From: Paenibacillus odorifer
GTDB lineage: Bacteria > Bacillota > Bacilli > Paenibacillales > Paenibacillaceae
Assembly: GCF_000758725.1 (NCBI RefSeq)
Contig: NZ_CP009428.1
Coordinates: 3,162,001-3,226,000 of the forward strand
DNA length: 64,000 nucleotides
Reading direction: 5' to 3'
Shown: one piece after another, positions 1 to 9,120 of the stretch
Layout of the letters: each line of letters opens with the position of its first letter
Position numbering within the stretch: position 1 is the first letter of the stretch
Notes under the pieces: generated by a model
The model's input: the letters and a program-made list of their open reading frames with translations, nothing else
What the model was told of the DNA's origin: nothing
Database searches by the model: none
Position numbers and translations under genes: made by a program

Positions 1-627
1 GAAATAGTTCGGATGTAAGTGGACAATTTCTGCTAACTCTTCTATTTCTATGGGTTTATCCAGCCGCTCATCAATATATTGAAGAACATAGGCGAGCTTT
101 CCTTGATCCCCCGTATGTATAAATTCTTGCATAAAGTCTGTTTTGATATTCTCGTTCGATTCAAGGCAAGTAGCAATTAGATTGAGGACGTTCGCCTGAG
201 TACGCAGAATGGACAATACATCATCTTTTTGAAACTGTTCGATCATTTCTGTGAAAATAACCCGTACGGAATCTGGGTCGGGCGCATCACAGATAAACAG
301 TTTGTTTGCCGAATGGAATAAGGGCCACTCCCCAATATCAGCATCAAAATGGCAGAAATAGCGTGTATAGGGATCATTCATTGACGTTTCTGTAGTTTGA
401 GTGCTTCCTGCGGGCATGATCATTAGCTGACCTGCTCTCGGATAATAAGTAACACCGTTAATGATAACTTTTCCCTCACCGCGGTCAATAAAATACAGTC
501 GATTAAATGTTGGGGTTTCCAGCGTACGATTCCACCCGCTATATCCGCTTCTAAGTTGGGCATGGGTCACTTTTACGGTAAGATTCTGGAGGAATCTGCC
601 GGTAAGGTTACCTGGATTATTCATCAT
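1..627 (-). CDS. AraC-family transcriptional regulator, C-terminus cut by window edge
   Basis: This is a reverse-strand frame open for 209 codons from ATG 627 (or ATG 624) to the window edge. AGGAG lies just upstream. The N-terminal part reads as a cupin-like sensing domain, with PRAGQLMIMPAG and a following YTRYFCHFDA segment. The last visible residues (ERLDKPIEIEELAEIVHLHP) look like the first helices of the AraC DNA-binding domain, so the helix-turn-helix lies mostly outside the window. The gene is divergent from the oxidoreductase operon starting at 782. By context it is probably the sugar-responsive activator of that operon; the ligand is unknown. Confidence 0.85.
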   Translation of the reverse strand, partial: MMNNPGNLTGRFLQNLTVKVTHAQLRSGYSGWNRTLETPTFNRLYFIDRGEGKVIINGVTYYPRAGQLMIMPAGSTQTTETSMNDPYTRYFCHFDADIGEWPLFHSANKLFICDAPDPDSVRVIFTEMIEQFQKDDVLSILRTQANVLNLIATCLESNENIKTDFMQEFIHTGDQGKLAYVLQYIDERLDKPIEIEELAEIVHLHPNYF

Positions 628-781
628 CTAGCTCCTCTATGACTTGATTATCCTTATTATAACGAATTTATTTAACTAAATCATCTTATTATTATGCAAA
701 TAATGCTTAATTTCGATCATGTTCATGTCTATTAATTAAGTATATTCTCATAACATAACCTCAAATAGGGAAGTGATCTGA

Positions 782-1945
782 TTGAATAAAGTACGGTATG
801 GCATTATTGGAATTGGGAATATGGGGAGTGCACATGCACAAAGTCTGTTGAATCATATTAAAGATGCTGAGCTTGCAGCTGTATGTGATGTAAGGGAAGA
901 ACGTTTGAAATGGGCAGAAGAGCATTTACCGGAAAGTGTACAGAAATTTGCAACACCCCAAGAGTTATATGAGTCTCATCTCATAGATGCAGTATTAATC
1001 TGTACTCCACATTATGATCATCCAACTTTAGCTATCGAGGCTTTTCAATATGGTTATCATGTATTGGTAGAGAAACCGGCTGGGGTCTATACCAAAGCTG
1101 TTAAGCAGATGAACGAAGCTGCAGCAAAGTCTGATCGCAAATTCGGAATCATGTATAACCAGCGGACGAATCCTTTATATCAAAAGCTTAGGGATCTCAT
1201 AAAGTCTGGTGAACTAGGCGAAATCCGCCGCACAAATTGGATCATCACCAACTGGTACAGATCACAAAGTTACTATAATTCCGGTGGTTGGCGGGCTACA
1301 TGGGCAGGCGAAGGTGGTGGGGTGCTGCTGAATCAAGATCCTCATCAACTAGATTTATGGCAGTGGACGACAGGTATGATGCCTAAGCGGATCAGAGCAT
1401 TTTGTCATTTTGGTAAATACCGCAATATTGAGGTTGAAGATGATGTAACCGCTTATGTGGAATATGAAAATGGTGCGACAGGGCTTTTTATCACCACAAC
1501 AGGTGAAGCACCGGGAACTAACCGTTTCGAAATTACTGGCGATCAAGGAAAAATCGTAGTGGAAGACGGGAAGCTAACCTTTTGGCGTCTACGCACGCCG
1601 GAGCCGCAATTCAATGCAGAGTTTACGGGAGGATTCGGCAGCCCAGAGTGTTGGAAATGTGAGATTCCTGTAGAAGAAGGTGGCGGTGAACAGCATAAAG
1701 GAATTTTGCGGAACTTTACGAATGCCATTCTACACGATGAGAAATTGTTAGCTCCGGGTGAGGAAGGTATTCACGGTCTAACGTTATCTAATGGAATGTA
1801 TTTATCGGCTTGGACCGACGATTGGGTGGAGTTACCGATTGATGAAGATTTATTTTATGAGAAGCTCATGGAAAAGGTAGAGAATTCTAACTTCAACAAA
1901 GAAACCACAGTCGCCCAAACCTTTGATGTTAAGGGAACTCATTAA
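782..1945 (+). CDS. Gfo/Idh/MocA family oxidoreductase (first of three)
   Basis: A 387-residue NAD(P)-dependent dehydrogenase of the glucose-fructose/inositol dehydrogenase superfamily. The N-terminal Rossmann motif GIIGIGNMGSAHAQ is followed by CTPHYDHP and the EKPAGV motif that carries the conserved lysine. The GGWRATWAGEGGGVLLNQDPHQLDL segment (split here: GGWRATWAGEGGG, then NQDPHQLDL) is the typical substrate-side stretch with the catalytic histidine region. The start is TTG at 782, preceded by GGGAAGTG. It heads a four-gene operon with short gaps. The family oxidises sugars, inositols or glycoside-derived intermediates; the substrate cannot be told from sequence. Confidence 0.9.
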   Translation: MNKVRYGIIGIGNMGSAHAQSLLNHIKDAELAAVCDVREERLKWAEEHLPESVQKFATPQELYESHLIDAVLICTPHYDHPTLAIEAFQYGYHVLVEKPAGVYTKAVKQMNEAAAKSDRKFGIMYNQRTNPLYQKLRDLIKSGELGEIRRTNWIITNWYRSQSYYNSGGWRATWAGEGGGVLLNQDPHQLDLWQWTTGMMPKRIRAFCHFGKYRNIEVEDDVTAYVEYENGATGLFITTTGEAPGTNRFEITGDQGKIVVEDGKLTFWRLRTPEPQFNAEFTGGFGSPECWKCEIPVEEGGGEQHKGILRNFTNAILHDEKLLAPGEEGIHGLTLSNGMYLSAWTDDWVELPIDEDLFYEKLMEKVENSNFNKETTVAQTFDVKGTH

Positions 1946-1970
1946 ATTCTAATCAGAGAGGAAAGATCCT

Positions 1971-2732
1971 ATGAATCGTTCAACCATTGCTGCTCAAATG
2001 TACACATTACGTGATTTTACTAAAACTGCGGAGGATTTAAGATCCACTTTTCAAAAGGTATCTGCTATGGGTTATGAAGCTATTCAGATTTCAGCCATCG
2101 GGCCGATCGATCCGAAACTCGTAAAAGAGTATGCGGATGAATCAGGTCTGGCAATATGTGCAACCCATGTGTCATGGGATCGCCTAACGAACGATTTGGA
2201 TGCTTTAGCCGCTGAACATAAGCTGTGGAACTGCAAAAATATTGGACTAGGAAGTTTACCGGAAATATTCCGTACGGGACAAGAAGGTTACCGTGAATTC
2301 GCAAAGCTGATGTCGGACATTGCAGTTACTTTAAAAGATCAACATGATCTGCAATTTGTTTATCATAATCACGATTTTGAATTTGAACGCTTTGATGGAA
2401 TGACTGGCATGGAAATTCTGCTCACCGAGTCTGATCCTGCCGTTGGTTTTGAGCTGGATTTATATTGGGTTCAAGCAGGCGGAGGGAGTCCGGCTGAATG
2501 GATACGCAAAGTTGCAGGCAGAATGCAGGTAGTTCATTTAAAAGATATGGCGATCGTTAATAGAAAACAGATCTTTGCTGAAATCGGTGAAGGGAATATG
2601 AACTATAAAGAAATTATCAATGTTTGTCGCGAAACAGGTGTTGAATGGTTCGTAGTGGAGCAGGATGTTTGCCGTCGTGATCCTTTTGAAAGCTTGGAGA
2701 TCAGTCTGCGTTATCTTCTTAATACGTTATAG
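1971..2732 (+). CDS. sugar phosphate isomerase/epimerase (TIM barrel)
   Basis: A 253-residue xylose-isomerase-like TIM barrel (AP endonuclease 2 superfamily). Recognisable metal-site stretches are FVYHNHDFEF, the GFELDLYWVQAGG strand, QVVHLKDM, and EIGEGNMNYKEII followed by WFVVEQD. These supply the usual Glu/His/Asp metal ligands. A GAGAGGAAAG ribosome binding site precedes ATG 1971. It lies 25 bp after the first Gfo/Idh gene and 30 bp before the second. Such isomerases commonly work with Gfo/Idh enzymes on keto-inositols or keto-glycosides, so a shared catabolic pathway is inferred. Confidence 0.9.
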   Translation: MNRSTIAAQMYTLRDFTKTAEDLRSTFQKVSAMGYEAIQISAIGPIDPKLVKEYADESGLAICATHVSWDRLTNDLDALAAEHKLWNCKNIGLGSLPEIFRTGQEGYREFAKLMSDIAVTLKDQHDLQFVYHNHDFEFERFDGMTGMEILLTESDPAVGFELDLYWVQAGGGSPAEWIRKVAGRMQVVHLKDMAIVNRKQIFAEIGEGNMNYKEIINVCRETGVEWFVVEQDVCRRDPFESLEISLRYLLNTL

Positions 2733-2762
2733 AATGGAGTAATACTGATTAGGAGGGGTTTT

Positions 2763-3851
2763 ATGAATCGGAAAAATGGGATGACCTATGCACCAACATA
2801 TGAATCCAAACCAGTAGTGAAGCCGGGTGAATTCATCATTGCCGCTATTGCCCTAGATCACGGTCATATTTACGGGATGTGTAACGGACTGGTTGAAGCA
2901 GGGGCAGAGCTGAAATGGGTATATGATCCGGATGAGGAAAAGGTCAGAAATTTTATTAGTAAATATCCCGGTGTCAAAGCTGCTGGATCTGTGGAAGAAG
3001 TTCTGGAAGATCCCGAAGTGCGATTAATAGCAGCGGCAGCAATTCCATCTGAACGCGGACCTTTAGGCAATCGAGTAATGGCTCACGGGAAGGACTATTT
3101 TACGGATAAAGCACCCTTTACAACCCTGGAACAGCTTGAATCCGCTAGAGCAGTGGCAGCAGCAACTAATAAGAAATATATGGTCTACTACAGTGAACGC
3201 CTTCACGTTGAAAGCGCTATCTATGCTGGGCGGCTGATTCAGCAAGGAGCTATCGGCCGTGTCCTGCAAGTCATTGGATTAGGGCCACATCGTCTAAATG
3301 CTCCTAACCGGCCGGAATGGTTTTTCCAAAGGGAGAAATATGGTGGGATTTTGTGTGACATAGGCAGTCATCAAATAGAACAATTTTTGTATTATGCAGA
3401 TTGTCAGGATGCTTCGGTTATTCATAGTAAAGTGGCCAATTACAACCATCCGACTTATCCCGAATTAGAGGATTTTGGTGATGCTACTCTTGTAGGTGAC
3501 AATGGGGCAACACAATATTTTCGCGTGGATTGGTTTACGCCTGATGGGCTGGGCACATGGGGAGACGGGCGCACGATGATTATGGGTACTGAAGGATATA
3601 TTGAACTGCGTAAATATACTGATATGGGTCGTTCAAATACACCGGATCATGTGTACTGGGTCAATGGGGAAGGGGAACATTATGAGCATGTAGCTGGGAA
3701 GGTTGGTTTTCCTTTCTTTGGTGAGCTAATCCTTGACTGTCTGAATCGGACAGAGCTGGCGATGACACAGAGCCATGTGTTCAAAGCTGCCGAGCTATGT
3801 CTGAAGGCTCAAGAACAAGCGATCAATCTAACCCCTGCAATACTCAGATAA
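2763..3851 (+). CDS. Gfo/Idh/MocA family oxidoreductase (second of three)
   Basis: A 362-residue member of the same superfamily but divergent from its neighbours. After an N-terminal extension of about 25 residues comes IIAAIALDHGHIYGMCNGL, which lacks the classic GxGxxG. The later DKAPFTTLEQL replaces the usual EKP motif with DKAP, and GGILCDIGSHQIEQFLYY carries the conserved Asp-x-x-x-His pair. AGGAGG lies just before ATG 2763. Its position inside the operon suggests it acts on another intermediate of the same pathway. The altered cofactor loop makes catalytic activity less certain than for the other two copies. Confidence 0.85.
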   Translation: MNRKNGMTYAPTYESKPVVKPGEFIIAAIALDHGHIYGMCNGLVEAGAELKWVYDPDEEKVRNFISKYPGVKAAGSVEEVLEDPEVRLIAAAAIPSERGPLGNRVMAHGKDYFTDKAPFTTLEQLESARAVAAATNKKYMVYYSERLHVESAIYAGRLIQQGAIGRVLQVIGLGPHRLNAPNRPEWFFQREKYGGILCDIGSHQIEQFLYYADCQDASVIHSKVANYNHPTYPELEDFGDATLVGDNGATQYFRVDWFTPDGLGTWGDGRTMIMGTEGYIELRKYTDMGRSNTPDHVYWVNGEGEHYEHVAGKVGFPFFGELILDCLNRTELAMTQSHVFKAAELCLKAQEQAINLTPAILR

Positions 3852-3881
3852 CGATTGAATGATGAACGGAGGGTAATATAG

Positions 3882-4883
3882 ATGAAAGAACTTGGAGCAG
3901 CCATTATTGGATGCGGAGCCATTTTCCCTCTACATGCAAAAACATTAACAGGCATCGATGGTGTGAGCCTACTTGCAGTTGCAGATATTGATGCTGACAA
4001 AGCATTACATGCGGCTAAAGAATATGACTGCCAAGCTACTAATGATTATAGAGAAATTTTAAAGGATGACCGTATTCATGTTGTACATCTCTGTACGCCT
4101 CATTATTTACATGCAGAAATGGCTACGGAGTTGTTACAAGCAGGAAAACATGTCCTTACCGAAAAGCCTATGGCGGCAGATCTTCCTTCAGCCAGACGAA
4201 TACTTGAAGCCGCACAGCAAAGCACAGGTCAGCTTGGTGTGGTGTTTCAGAACCGTTATAATGATGCCTCCATATATATTAAGCAGGTCATTGATTCAGG
4301 AATATATGGGAAGCTGCTCTGCATGAAAGGAATCGTGACCTGGCACCGCAGCGAAAGTTATTATAGCGATAGTGACTGGAGAGGACGCTGGTCTACGGAA
4401 GGTGGAGGTCTGCTAATTAACCAAACCATTCATACACTGGATTTACTTCAGTGGTTTGGTGGAGAGGTGGCATCGGTGAAAGGCAGTATTACCACGGATG
4501 TGCTAAATGGGGTCATAGAGGTAGAAGATACCGCCCATGCCTGCATCGATTTCACTAGTAATGTCAGAGGGCTCTTTTATGGTACAAATACCTATCTGGA
4601 GAATTCTCCAGTGGAGCTGGAGCTAGTTTTTGAAGAAGGTACTATCAACCTCCGCAGAGATCATTTATATCTTTGGAAGGATGGAAAGGAAACCTTGCTG
4701 TGTGAGCCTAGATTTAGTGCTACGGAAGGTAAATCCTATTGGGGTACCGGGCATAAGAGACTGATTGAGGACTTCTATGAGCATGTCGCCAGGGGTCAAA
4801 AGTTTTGGTTGGATGGTGCTGAAGGGATAAAAGCGTTGGAGTTGGTGGCGGGGATTTATAGTTCATCGCAAAAGGCTGAATAA
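3882..4883 (+). CDS. Gfo/Idh/MocA family oxidoreductase (third of three)
   Basis: A 333-residue oxidoreductase with an intact N-terminal cofactor motif (AAIIGCGAIFPLHA), then LCTPHYLHAEM and EKPMAADLPSA with the conserved Lys. GGGLLINQTIHTLDLLQWF is the substrate-side histidine motif. It resembles the first copy more than the second (shared TPHY, RSESYY and WRxxW stretches). CGGAGGG precedes ATG 3882. It is the last gene of the operon and is followed within 10 bp by an intrinsic terminator, which fixes the operon end. Confidence 0.9.
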   Translation: MKELGAAIIGCGAIFPLHAKTLTGIDGVSLLAVADIDADKALHAAKEYDCQATNDYREILKDDRIHVVHLCTPHYLHAEMATELLQAGKHVLTEKPMAADLPSARRILEAAQQSTGQLGVVFQNRYNDASIYIKQVIDSGIYGKLLCMKGIVTWHRSESYYSDSDWRGRWSTEGGGLLINQTIHTLDLLQWFGGEVASVKGSITTDVLNGVIEVEDTAHACIDFTSNVRGLFYGTNTYLENSPVELELVFEEGTINLRRDHLYLWKDGKETLLCEPRFSATEGKSYWGTGHKRLIEDFYEHVARGQKFWLDGAEGIKALELVAGIYSSSQKAE

Positions 4884-4889
4884 ATAATA

Positions 4890-4946
4890 AATAAGCTGTA
4901 TCAAAAGTAGATTACTCTACGAATGATACAGCTTATTGTATTTTTA
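4890..4946 (+). terminator. intrinsic terminator of the oxidoreductase operon
   Basis: The 14-bp inverted repeat AATAAGCTGTATCA / TGATACAGCTTATT (4890-4903 and 4924-4937) is followed by GTATTTTT. The stem is perfect, and the U-tract is interrupted by one purine pair. Confidence 0.8.
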
Positions 4947-5116
4947 ATGTGAATCACTTATTCTCAATCCTCATCAACGGAACTCTAAATAATCTATAAC
5001 CTACCTTTTTAGCTTGTCCATGGGGGTGATTTATGTAATTATGTTCATGGGTAAGTAATTCGTAGATTTACAATAAATATAAAATGATGATTAACGGCAG
5101 GTAGGAGGGGTTAGGA

Positions 5117-6157
5117 ATGAGTGTTACATGGAAAAGAAGGATTCTGATCAATGATCCTATTTCACTAGATCCAGTTCAGATTCAGCAAGACTTGTACAGC
5201 GGCAACCAAGTGATTGTTCAGTTCTCTGATCCATCGACCTATGGCTCGATTCTGGATGAAGTAAATGAGCTTTGCGCGCGTTTTGATGAAAATTTTGGAG
5301 TGCGTTTTTATGGCCATTATTCTGTATCCTTTGATTGTGAGACACTCCTGCAGATTCCAAATGTTAAAATGCTGCTGCTGAATTGTCTTCGCCAGGCACA
5401 TAACACGAACGTATTGGCTAAGCTGAATAACCTGTATAGTCTGAGCGTGGGTATTTATGAGCTTGAGAATTCGGAGATTCTGAGTATAGATACGTTGCGG
5501 TCTTTAAGCATTTTAAATATTAGTTCGGAGAAAAAGACGCTTAATCTGGAATACCTAAAAGAATTCTCTCGTCTAGAACAGTTGCATGTAATAGGAAAGG
5601 TTAAAAACCTTGATGCTATTGGAGATCTGGAGGATCTTACCTATCTCGCGCTGCACTCCATCAGCAACAAACCCTTACATTTTATTAATCGACTAAAGAA
5701 ATTGAAAGAACTTCGCATTTTACTTGGAGGCAGAGAACATATTCAGGACATCGAAGAGAATGAGATCGAGAGCCTGGAAATTTGTAGAGTCCGTGGCTTT
5801 CATGATCTGAGTAATATTTCGGTTTTTCGTGCGTTAAAAAAGCTTGTGATTGAAGATCAAATCCAGCTACGTGAGATTAACTTTGATCAGCAGATGAAGG
5901 CATTGGAAGAGCTAACGATTATGAATTGTAAAACATTGGCTCATTTGACGGGAATGGAGCAATTACCTTTTCTGCACAAGCTTCGTATTTTCAAAACTGC
6001 GATCGATTTTGATTCATTTATAGAACAAGAGCTTCCAATTGGCTTAACTACATTAGAGTTTGCAACTTTTAAAAGAAAAGTAGATCAGGAAATTCAAAAA
6101 ACAATAGTAGGGTTGGGATATCAAAACGGAATTGTCTACAATGAGAACAGGGGATGA
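5117..6157 (+). CDS. leucine-rich-repeat-like protein of unknown function
   Basis: A 346-residue soluble protein with no signal peptide or membrane segment. From about residue 75 onward it shows irregular leucine-rich repeats of 20-24 residues, for example LKEFSRLEQLHVIG, IGDLEDLTYLALHS and INRLKKLKELRIL. AGGAGGGG ends 9 bp before ATG 5117. It stands alone between the oxidoreductase operon terminator and mqo. The repeats suggest a protein-binding scaffold; I do not recognise a specific family. Confidence 0.75.
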   Translation: MSVTWKRRILINDPISLDPVQIQQDLYSGNQVIVQFSDPSTYGSILDEVNELCARFDENFGVRFYGHYSVSFDCETLLQIPNVKMLLLNCLRQAHNTNVLAKLNNLYSLSVGIYELENSEILSIDTLRSLSILNISSEKKTLNLEYLKEFSRLEQLHVIGKVKNLDAIGDLEDLTYLALHSISNKPLHFINRLKKLKELRILLGGREHIQDIEENEIESLEICRVRGFHDLSNISVFRALKKLVIEDQIQLREINFDQQMKALEELTIMNCKTLAHLTGMEQLPFLHKLRIFKTAIDFDSFIEQELPIGLTTLEFATFKRKVDQEIQKTIVGLGYQNGIVYNENRG

Positions 6158-6363
6158 TACAGCTTTTTTTATTCCATAAATCTTGAGGACTTATTTCTAT
6201 CTTTTTTACAAGCTTTTAAATATTTTATTTTTTTCATATAATAGTAGATATTAAATTTATAAATAATTGTAATACACCATGATAAGGTTATAATTGATAC
6301 AGAAAAGGTGTGACGCCTAAGAAGGAGCGCCCACATCCTTTCTGCAAAATTCAGGGGATAAGG

Positions 6364-7881
6364 ATGGTAATAATGGGCAAAAGTGCAACTGATACAGACG
6401 TCATTTTAATTGGTGCCGGAATCATGAGTGCGACTTTAGGAACACTTTTGAAGGAATTAGTACCGGAATGGAAAATTAAAGTATTTGAAAAGCTTGAAAA
6501 AGCAGGGGAAGAAAGCTCTAATGAATGGAATAATGCAGGAACCGGGCATGCGGCGCTCTGTGAGCTTAATTATACTGTTGAAAAGCCAGACGGATCTATA
6601 GATATTAGCAAAGCTATTCAGATTAATGAACAGTTTCAGCTTTCGATGCAGTTTTGGTCTTATCTTGTAAATCGTAAGCTGATACATAATCCCCAGGACT
6701 TTATTATGCCGTTACCTCATATGAGTTTGGTGCAAGGGGAGAAGGATATAGCTTTTTTAAAGAAAAGATTTGAAGCGCTCTCAAAAAATCCATTATTCCA
6801 AGGTATGGAATTTTCTGCTGACTCTAAAAAACTGATGGAATGGATTCCGCTTATTATACAAAATCGTCCAGCGAACGAATCCATTGCGGCTACAAAAATT
6901 GACTCTGGAACTGATGTTAACTTTGGTGCTTTAACGCGTATCTTATTTGAGCATTTAAAAAGTAAAAACGTCGATCTCCACTACAAACATAGTGTCAATA
7001 GTATGAAGCGCAACAGTGCTGGCTTATGGGATCTGAAAATCAGAAATGCCAGCGGTAACATTGAACAACATACAGCGAAATTTGTGTTTATTGGTGGCGG
7101 GGGAGGAAGCCTGCACTTACTGCAGAAATCAGGTATTCCTGAAGGAAAACATATAGGTGGATTCCCAGTAAGTGGTATTTTTATGGTGTGTAATAATCCG
7201 GAAGTTATTGCGCAGCATCATGCCAAAGTATACGGCAAAGCTAAAGTTGGAGCCCCTCCAATGTCCGTACCGCACTTAGACACAAGATTTATCGACAATA
7301 AAAAATCACTGTTATTTGGGCCATTTGCCGGCTTCTCACCTAAATTCTTAAAAACGGGCTCAATGTTTGATTTAATAACTTCTGTGAAACCGGATAACCT
7401 CATAACAATGCTGTCGGCAGGTGCTAAAAACATGTCATTAACAAAATACCTGATCGAACAAGTGCTGTTATCGAAAGAAAAACGTCTGGAAGAACTGAAA
7501 GAGTTTATCCCCAATGCCAAAATTGAAGATTGGGATCTTGTTGTAGCTGGTCAGCGTGTGCAAGTTATCAAAGATACAGAAGCTGGCAAAGGCACACTTC
7601 AATTTGGTACCGAGGTTATTAGTGCCGCTGATGGTTCGGTCGCAGCACTGTTAGGGGCTTCCCCTGGAGCTTCTACGGCTGTTCACGTGATGCTTGAAGT
7701 GCTTAACAAATGTTTCCCTCAATATATAAAAGAATGGGAACCCAAAATAAAAGAAATGATTCCTTCTTATGCCTTGTCACTAATGGATAATCCCGTGCTT
7801 CTGCAGAAAATTCACACTACAACAGCAGCTGCACTGGGTTTAGGTGGAAAAGAACATGTTTTTAATCAAAAGGTGTTTTAG
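6364..7881 (+). CDS. mqo: malate:quinone oxidoreductase
   Basis: FAD-dependent peripheral membrane enzyme oxidising malate to oxaloacetate and passing electrons to quinone. The FAD-binding [15 protein letters not shown] motif lies at residues 12-26, followed by the hallmark [19 protein letters not shown] stretch and a second nucleotide-binding region [16 protein letters not shown]. The QFGTEVI and [15 protein letters not shown] segments near the end are typical of Mqo. Length is about 505 residues, normal for the family. The frame opens at GTG 6310, but AGGGG and AAGGATGG favour ATG 6364 or 6373. Monocistronic, ended by the hairpin at 7892. Confidence 0.95.
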   Translation: MVIMGKSATDTDVILIGAGIMSATLGTLLKELVPEWKIKVFEKLEKAGEESSNEWNNAGTGHAALCELNYTVEKPDGSIDISKAIQINEQFQLSMQFWSYLVNRKLIHNPQDFIMPLPHMSLVQGEKDIAFLKKRFEALSKNPLFQGMEFSADSKKLMEWIPLIIQNRPANESIAATKIDSGTDVNFGALTRILFEHLKSKNVDLHYKHSVNSMKRNSAGLWDLKIRNASGNIEQHTAKFVFIGGGGGSLHLLQKSGIPEGKHIGGFPVSGIFMVCNNPEVIAQHHAKVYGKAKVGAPPMSVPHLDTRFIDNKKSLLFGPFAGFSPKFLKTGSMFDLITSVKPDNLITMLSAGAKNMSLTKYLIEQVLLSKEKRLEELKEFIPNAKIEDWDLVVAGQRVQVIKDTEAGKGTLQFGTEVISAADGSVAALLGASPGASTAVHVMLEVLNKCFPQYIKEWEPKIKEMIPSYALSLMDNPVLLQKIHTTTAAALGLGGKEHVFNQKVF

Positions 7882-7891
7882 TAATAAGAGG

Positions 7892-7915
7892 GCTGCCGAA
7901 AGGCAGCTTTTTTTT
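7892..7915 (+). terminator. intrinsic terminator of mqo
   Basis: A GCTGCC-GAAA-GGCAGC hairpin with a GNRA tetraloop, followed by nine T residues, 10 bp after the mqo stop codon. Confidence 0.92.
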
Positions 7916-7933
7916 CTGCTCAAACCTGAACTA

Positions 7934-7962
7934 TTGACACAAAAGTGTATTACACGTATAGT
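7934..7962 (+). promoter_or_regulatory. sigma-A promoter of the GntR/ABC operon
   Basis: TTGACA (7934-7939), a 17-bp spacer, and TATAGT (7957-7962). The -35 box is perfect and the -10 has one mismatch. The spacer contains the GTGTATTACAC palindrome listed separately. Confidence 0.85.
7945..7955 (+). promoter_or_regulatory. probable GntR (YtrA-type) operator in the promoter spacer
   Basis: GTGTATTACAC is a perfect 5+1+5 palindrome between the -35 and -10 boxes. YtrA-subfamily regulators bind GTGTA-type half sites, so autorepression by the first gene of the operon is expected. Further ACTTAGTA copies at 7985 and 7998 (13-bp period) lie in the leader and may be accessory sites. Confidence 0.65.
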
Positions 7963-8020
7963 ACATAAATAAGATGTATGAACCACTTAGTACACACACT
8001 TAGTATATGGAGTTGGTTGT

Positions 8021-8437
8021 ATGACAGAAGAACAGAAATCAGGCGTCAGCTTTAATATTCGTGAGCCGGTATATATTCAAGTTGTGCGTCATTTCAAGGA
8101 ACAGATCGCCACAGGGCAAATCGGAGCGGGAGACAAAATTCCTTCACGGCGTGAACTTGCATCAGTAATGAAGATTAATGCGAACACGGCGCAGAAGGCA
8201 TATAAGGAAATGGAGGAACAGGGTTTGATCGTAACAGAAGGGAATTCCCCGAGCCGAATTACACAGGATCAGCAAATACTTAACTCGATTCGAGCTGAAT
8301 TAATCGAAAGTGCAGTGGATATATTCATCAGCTCCATTCAGAATATTCAAATTCCAGTTGAAGAACTGGTAGATATCATAAAGACAAAATATACATCCGA
8401 GCGAAAGTTATCTCCAGAGGATGGTGACACAAGATGA
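8021..8437 (+). CDS. GntR-family regulator, YtrA subfamily
   Basis: A 138-residue regulator with a winged helix at about residues 12-82 (YIQVVRHFKEQIATGQ, KIPSRRELASVMKINANTAQ, then AYKEMEEQGLIVTEG). The short C-terminal tail has no large effector domain, which defines the YtrA subfamily. GGAG lies 8 bp before ATG 8021. The stop codon overlaps the start of the ABC ATPase by 4 bp. In Bacillus subtilis the related operon responds to cell-wall-active antibiotics; a similar signal here is an inference from the shared architecture. Confidence 0.9.
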   Translation: MTEEQKSGVSFNIREPVYIQVVRHFKEQIATGQIGAGDKIPSRRELASVMKINANTAQKAYKEMEEQGLIVTEGNSPSRITQDQQILNSIRAELIESAVDIFISSIQNIQIPVEELVDIIKTKYTSERKLSPEDGDTR

Positions 8438-9120
8438 TCCAAGTGAATCAGATGGTGAAGAATTATGGATTCAAGAAGGTACTTAATGGCGTTAGCTTCA
8501 CTGCTGCCAAAGGAGAGATTACCTGCCTGATCGGAATCAATGGTGCCGGGAAGTCAACGGTGCTGAAGTCCATCATGGGACTGACACCATTCAAAGGGGA
8601 AGTCTTAATCGATAATGTATCACTAACACCTGTGATGTATGAGAAAATCACTTTTATTCCAGATTCGTTAACGATGCTCTCCAATATGCGAATTGCTGAT
8701 TGCTTGATCTTTATGGCTGACTTTTATCGGAATTGGAACGCTGAACGTGCAAAGGAATTGCTTAAGTTCTTCCAACTGAGCTCTTCGGATCGCGTATCCT
8801 CATTGTCGAAGGGGATGGCTGCGAAGGTAAATTTGTTGCTGGGACTAGCCTTGGATTGTGATTACATCCTAATGGACGAACCGTTCTCGGGGATTGATAT
8901 GTTCAGCCGCGAGCAAATTACTGATGTGTTCACGAGTGAATTGATCGAGGACCGTGGTGTGATTATTACAACTCATGAAATTAACGATATTGAGCATTTA
9001 ATTGATAAAGCGGTCTTGCTACAGCACGGGAAGGTAGAGCGTGAATTCTACTGTGAAGAAGTTCGCGAGCAGGAAGGTAAGTCCATTACGGACGTAATGA
9101 GAGAGGTGTACATGAAATGA
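8434..9120 (+). CDS. ABC transporter ATP-binding protein (YtrB-like)
   Basis: A 228-residue ATPase. Walker A GINGAGKST is at residues 34-42, followed by a degenerate signature LSKGMAAK instead of LSGGQ, Walker B YILMDEPF, and the switch histidine in TTHE. It overlaps gntR by ATGA and the permease by ATGA, so the three genes are translationally coupled. The short ATPase with the LSKGM signature is typical of exporters encoded with YtrA-type regulators. It would energise the membrane protein encoded next. Confidence 0.92.
   Translation: MIQVNQMVKNYGFKKVLNGVSFTAAKGEITCLIGINGAGKSTVLKSIMGLTPFKGEVLIDNVSLTPVMYEKITFIPDSLTMLSNMRIADCLIFMADFYRNWNAERAKELLKFFQLSSSDRVSSLSKGMAAKVNLLLGLALDCDYILMDEPFSGIDMFSREQITDVFTSELIEDRGVIITTHEINDIEHLIDKAVLLQHGKVEREFYCEEVREQEGKSITDVMREVYMK

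Noticed and set aside
6150..6168. TGATACAGCTTTTTT as a terminator of the leucine-rich-repeat gene
   Set aside because: It matches one arm of the 4890 terminator, but no complementary arm lies upstream, so no hairpin can form.
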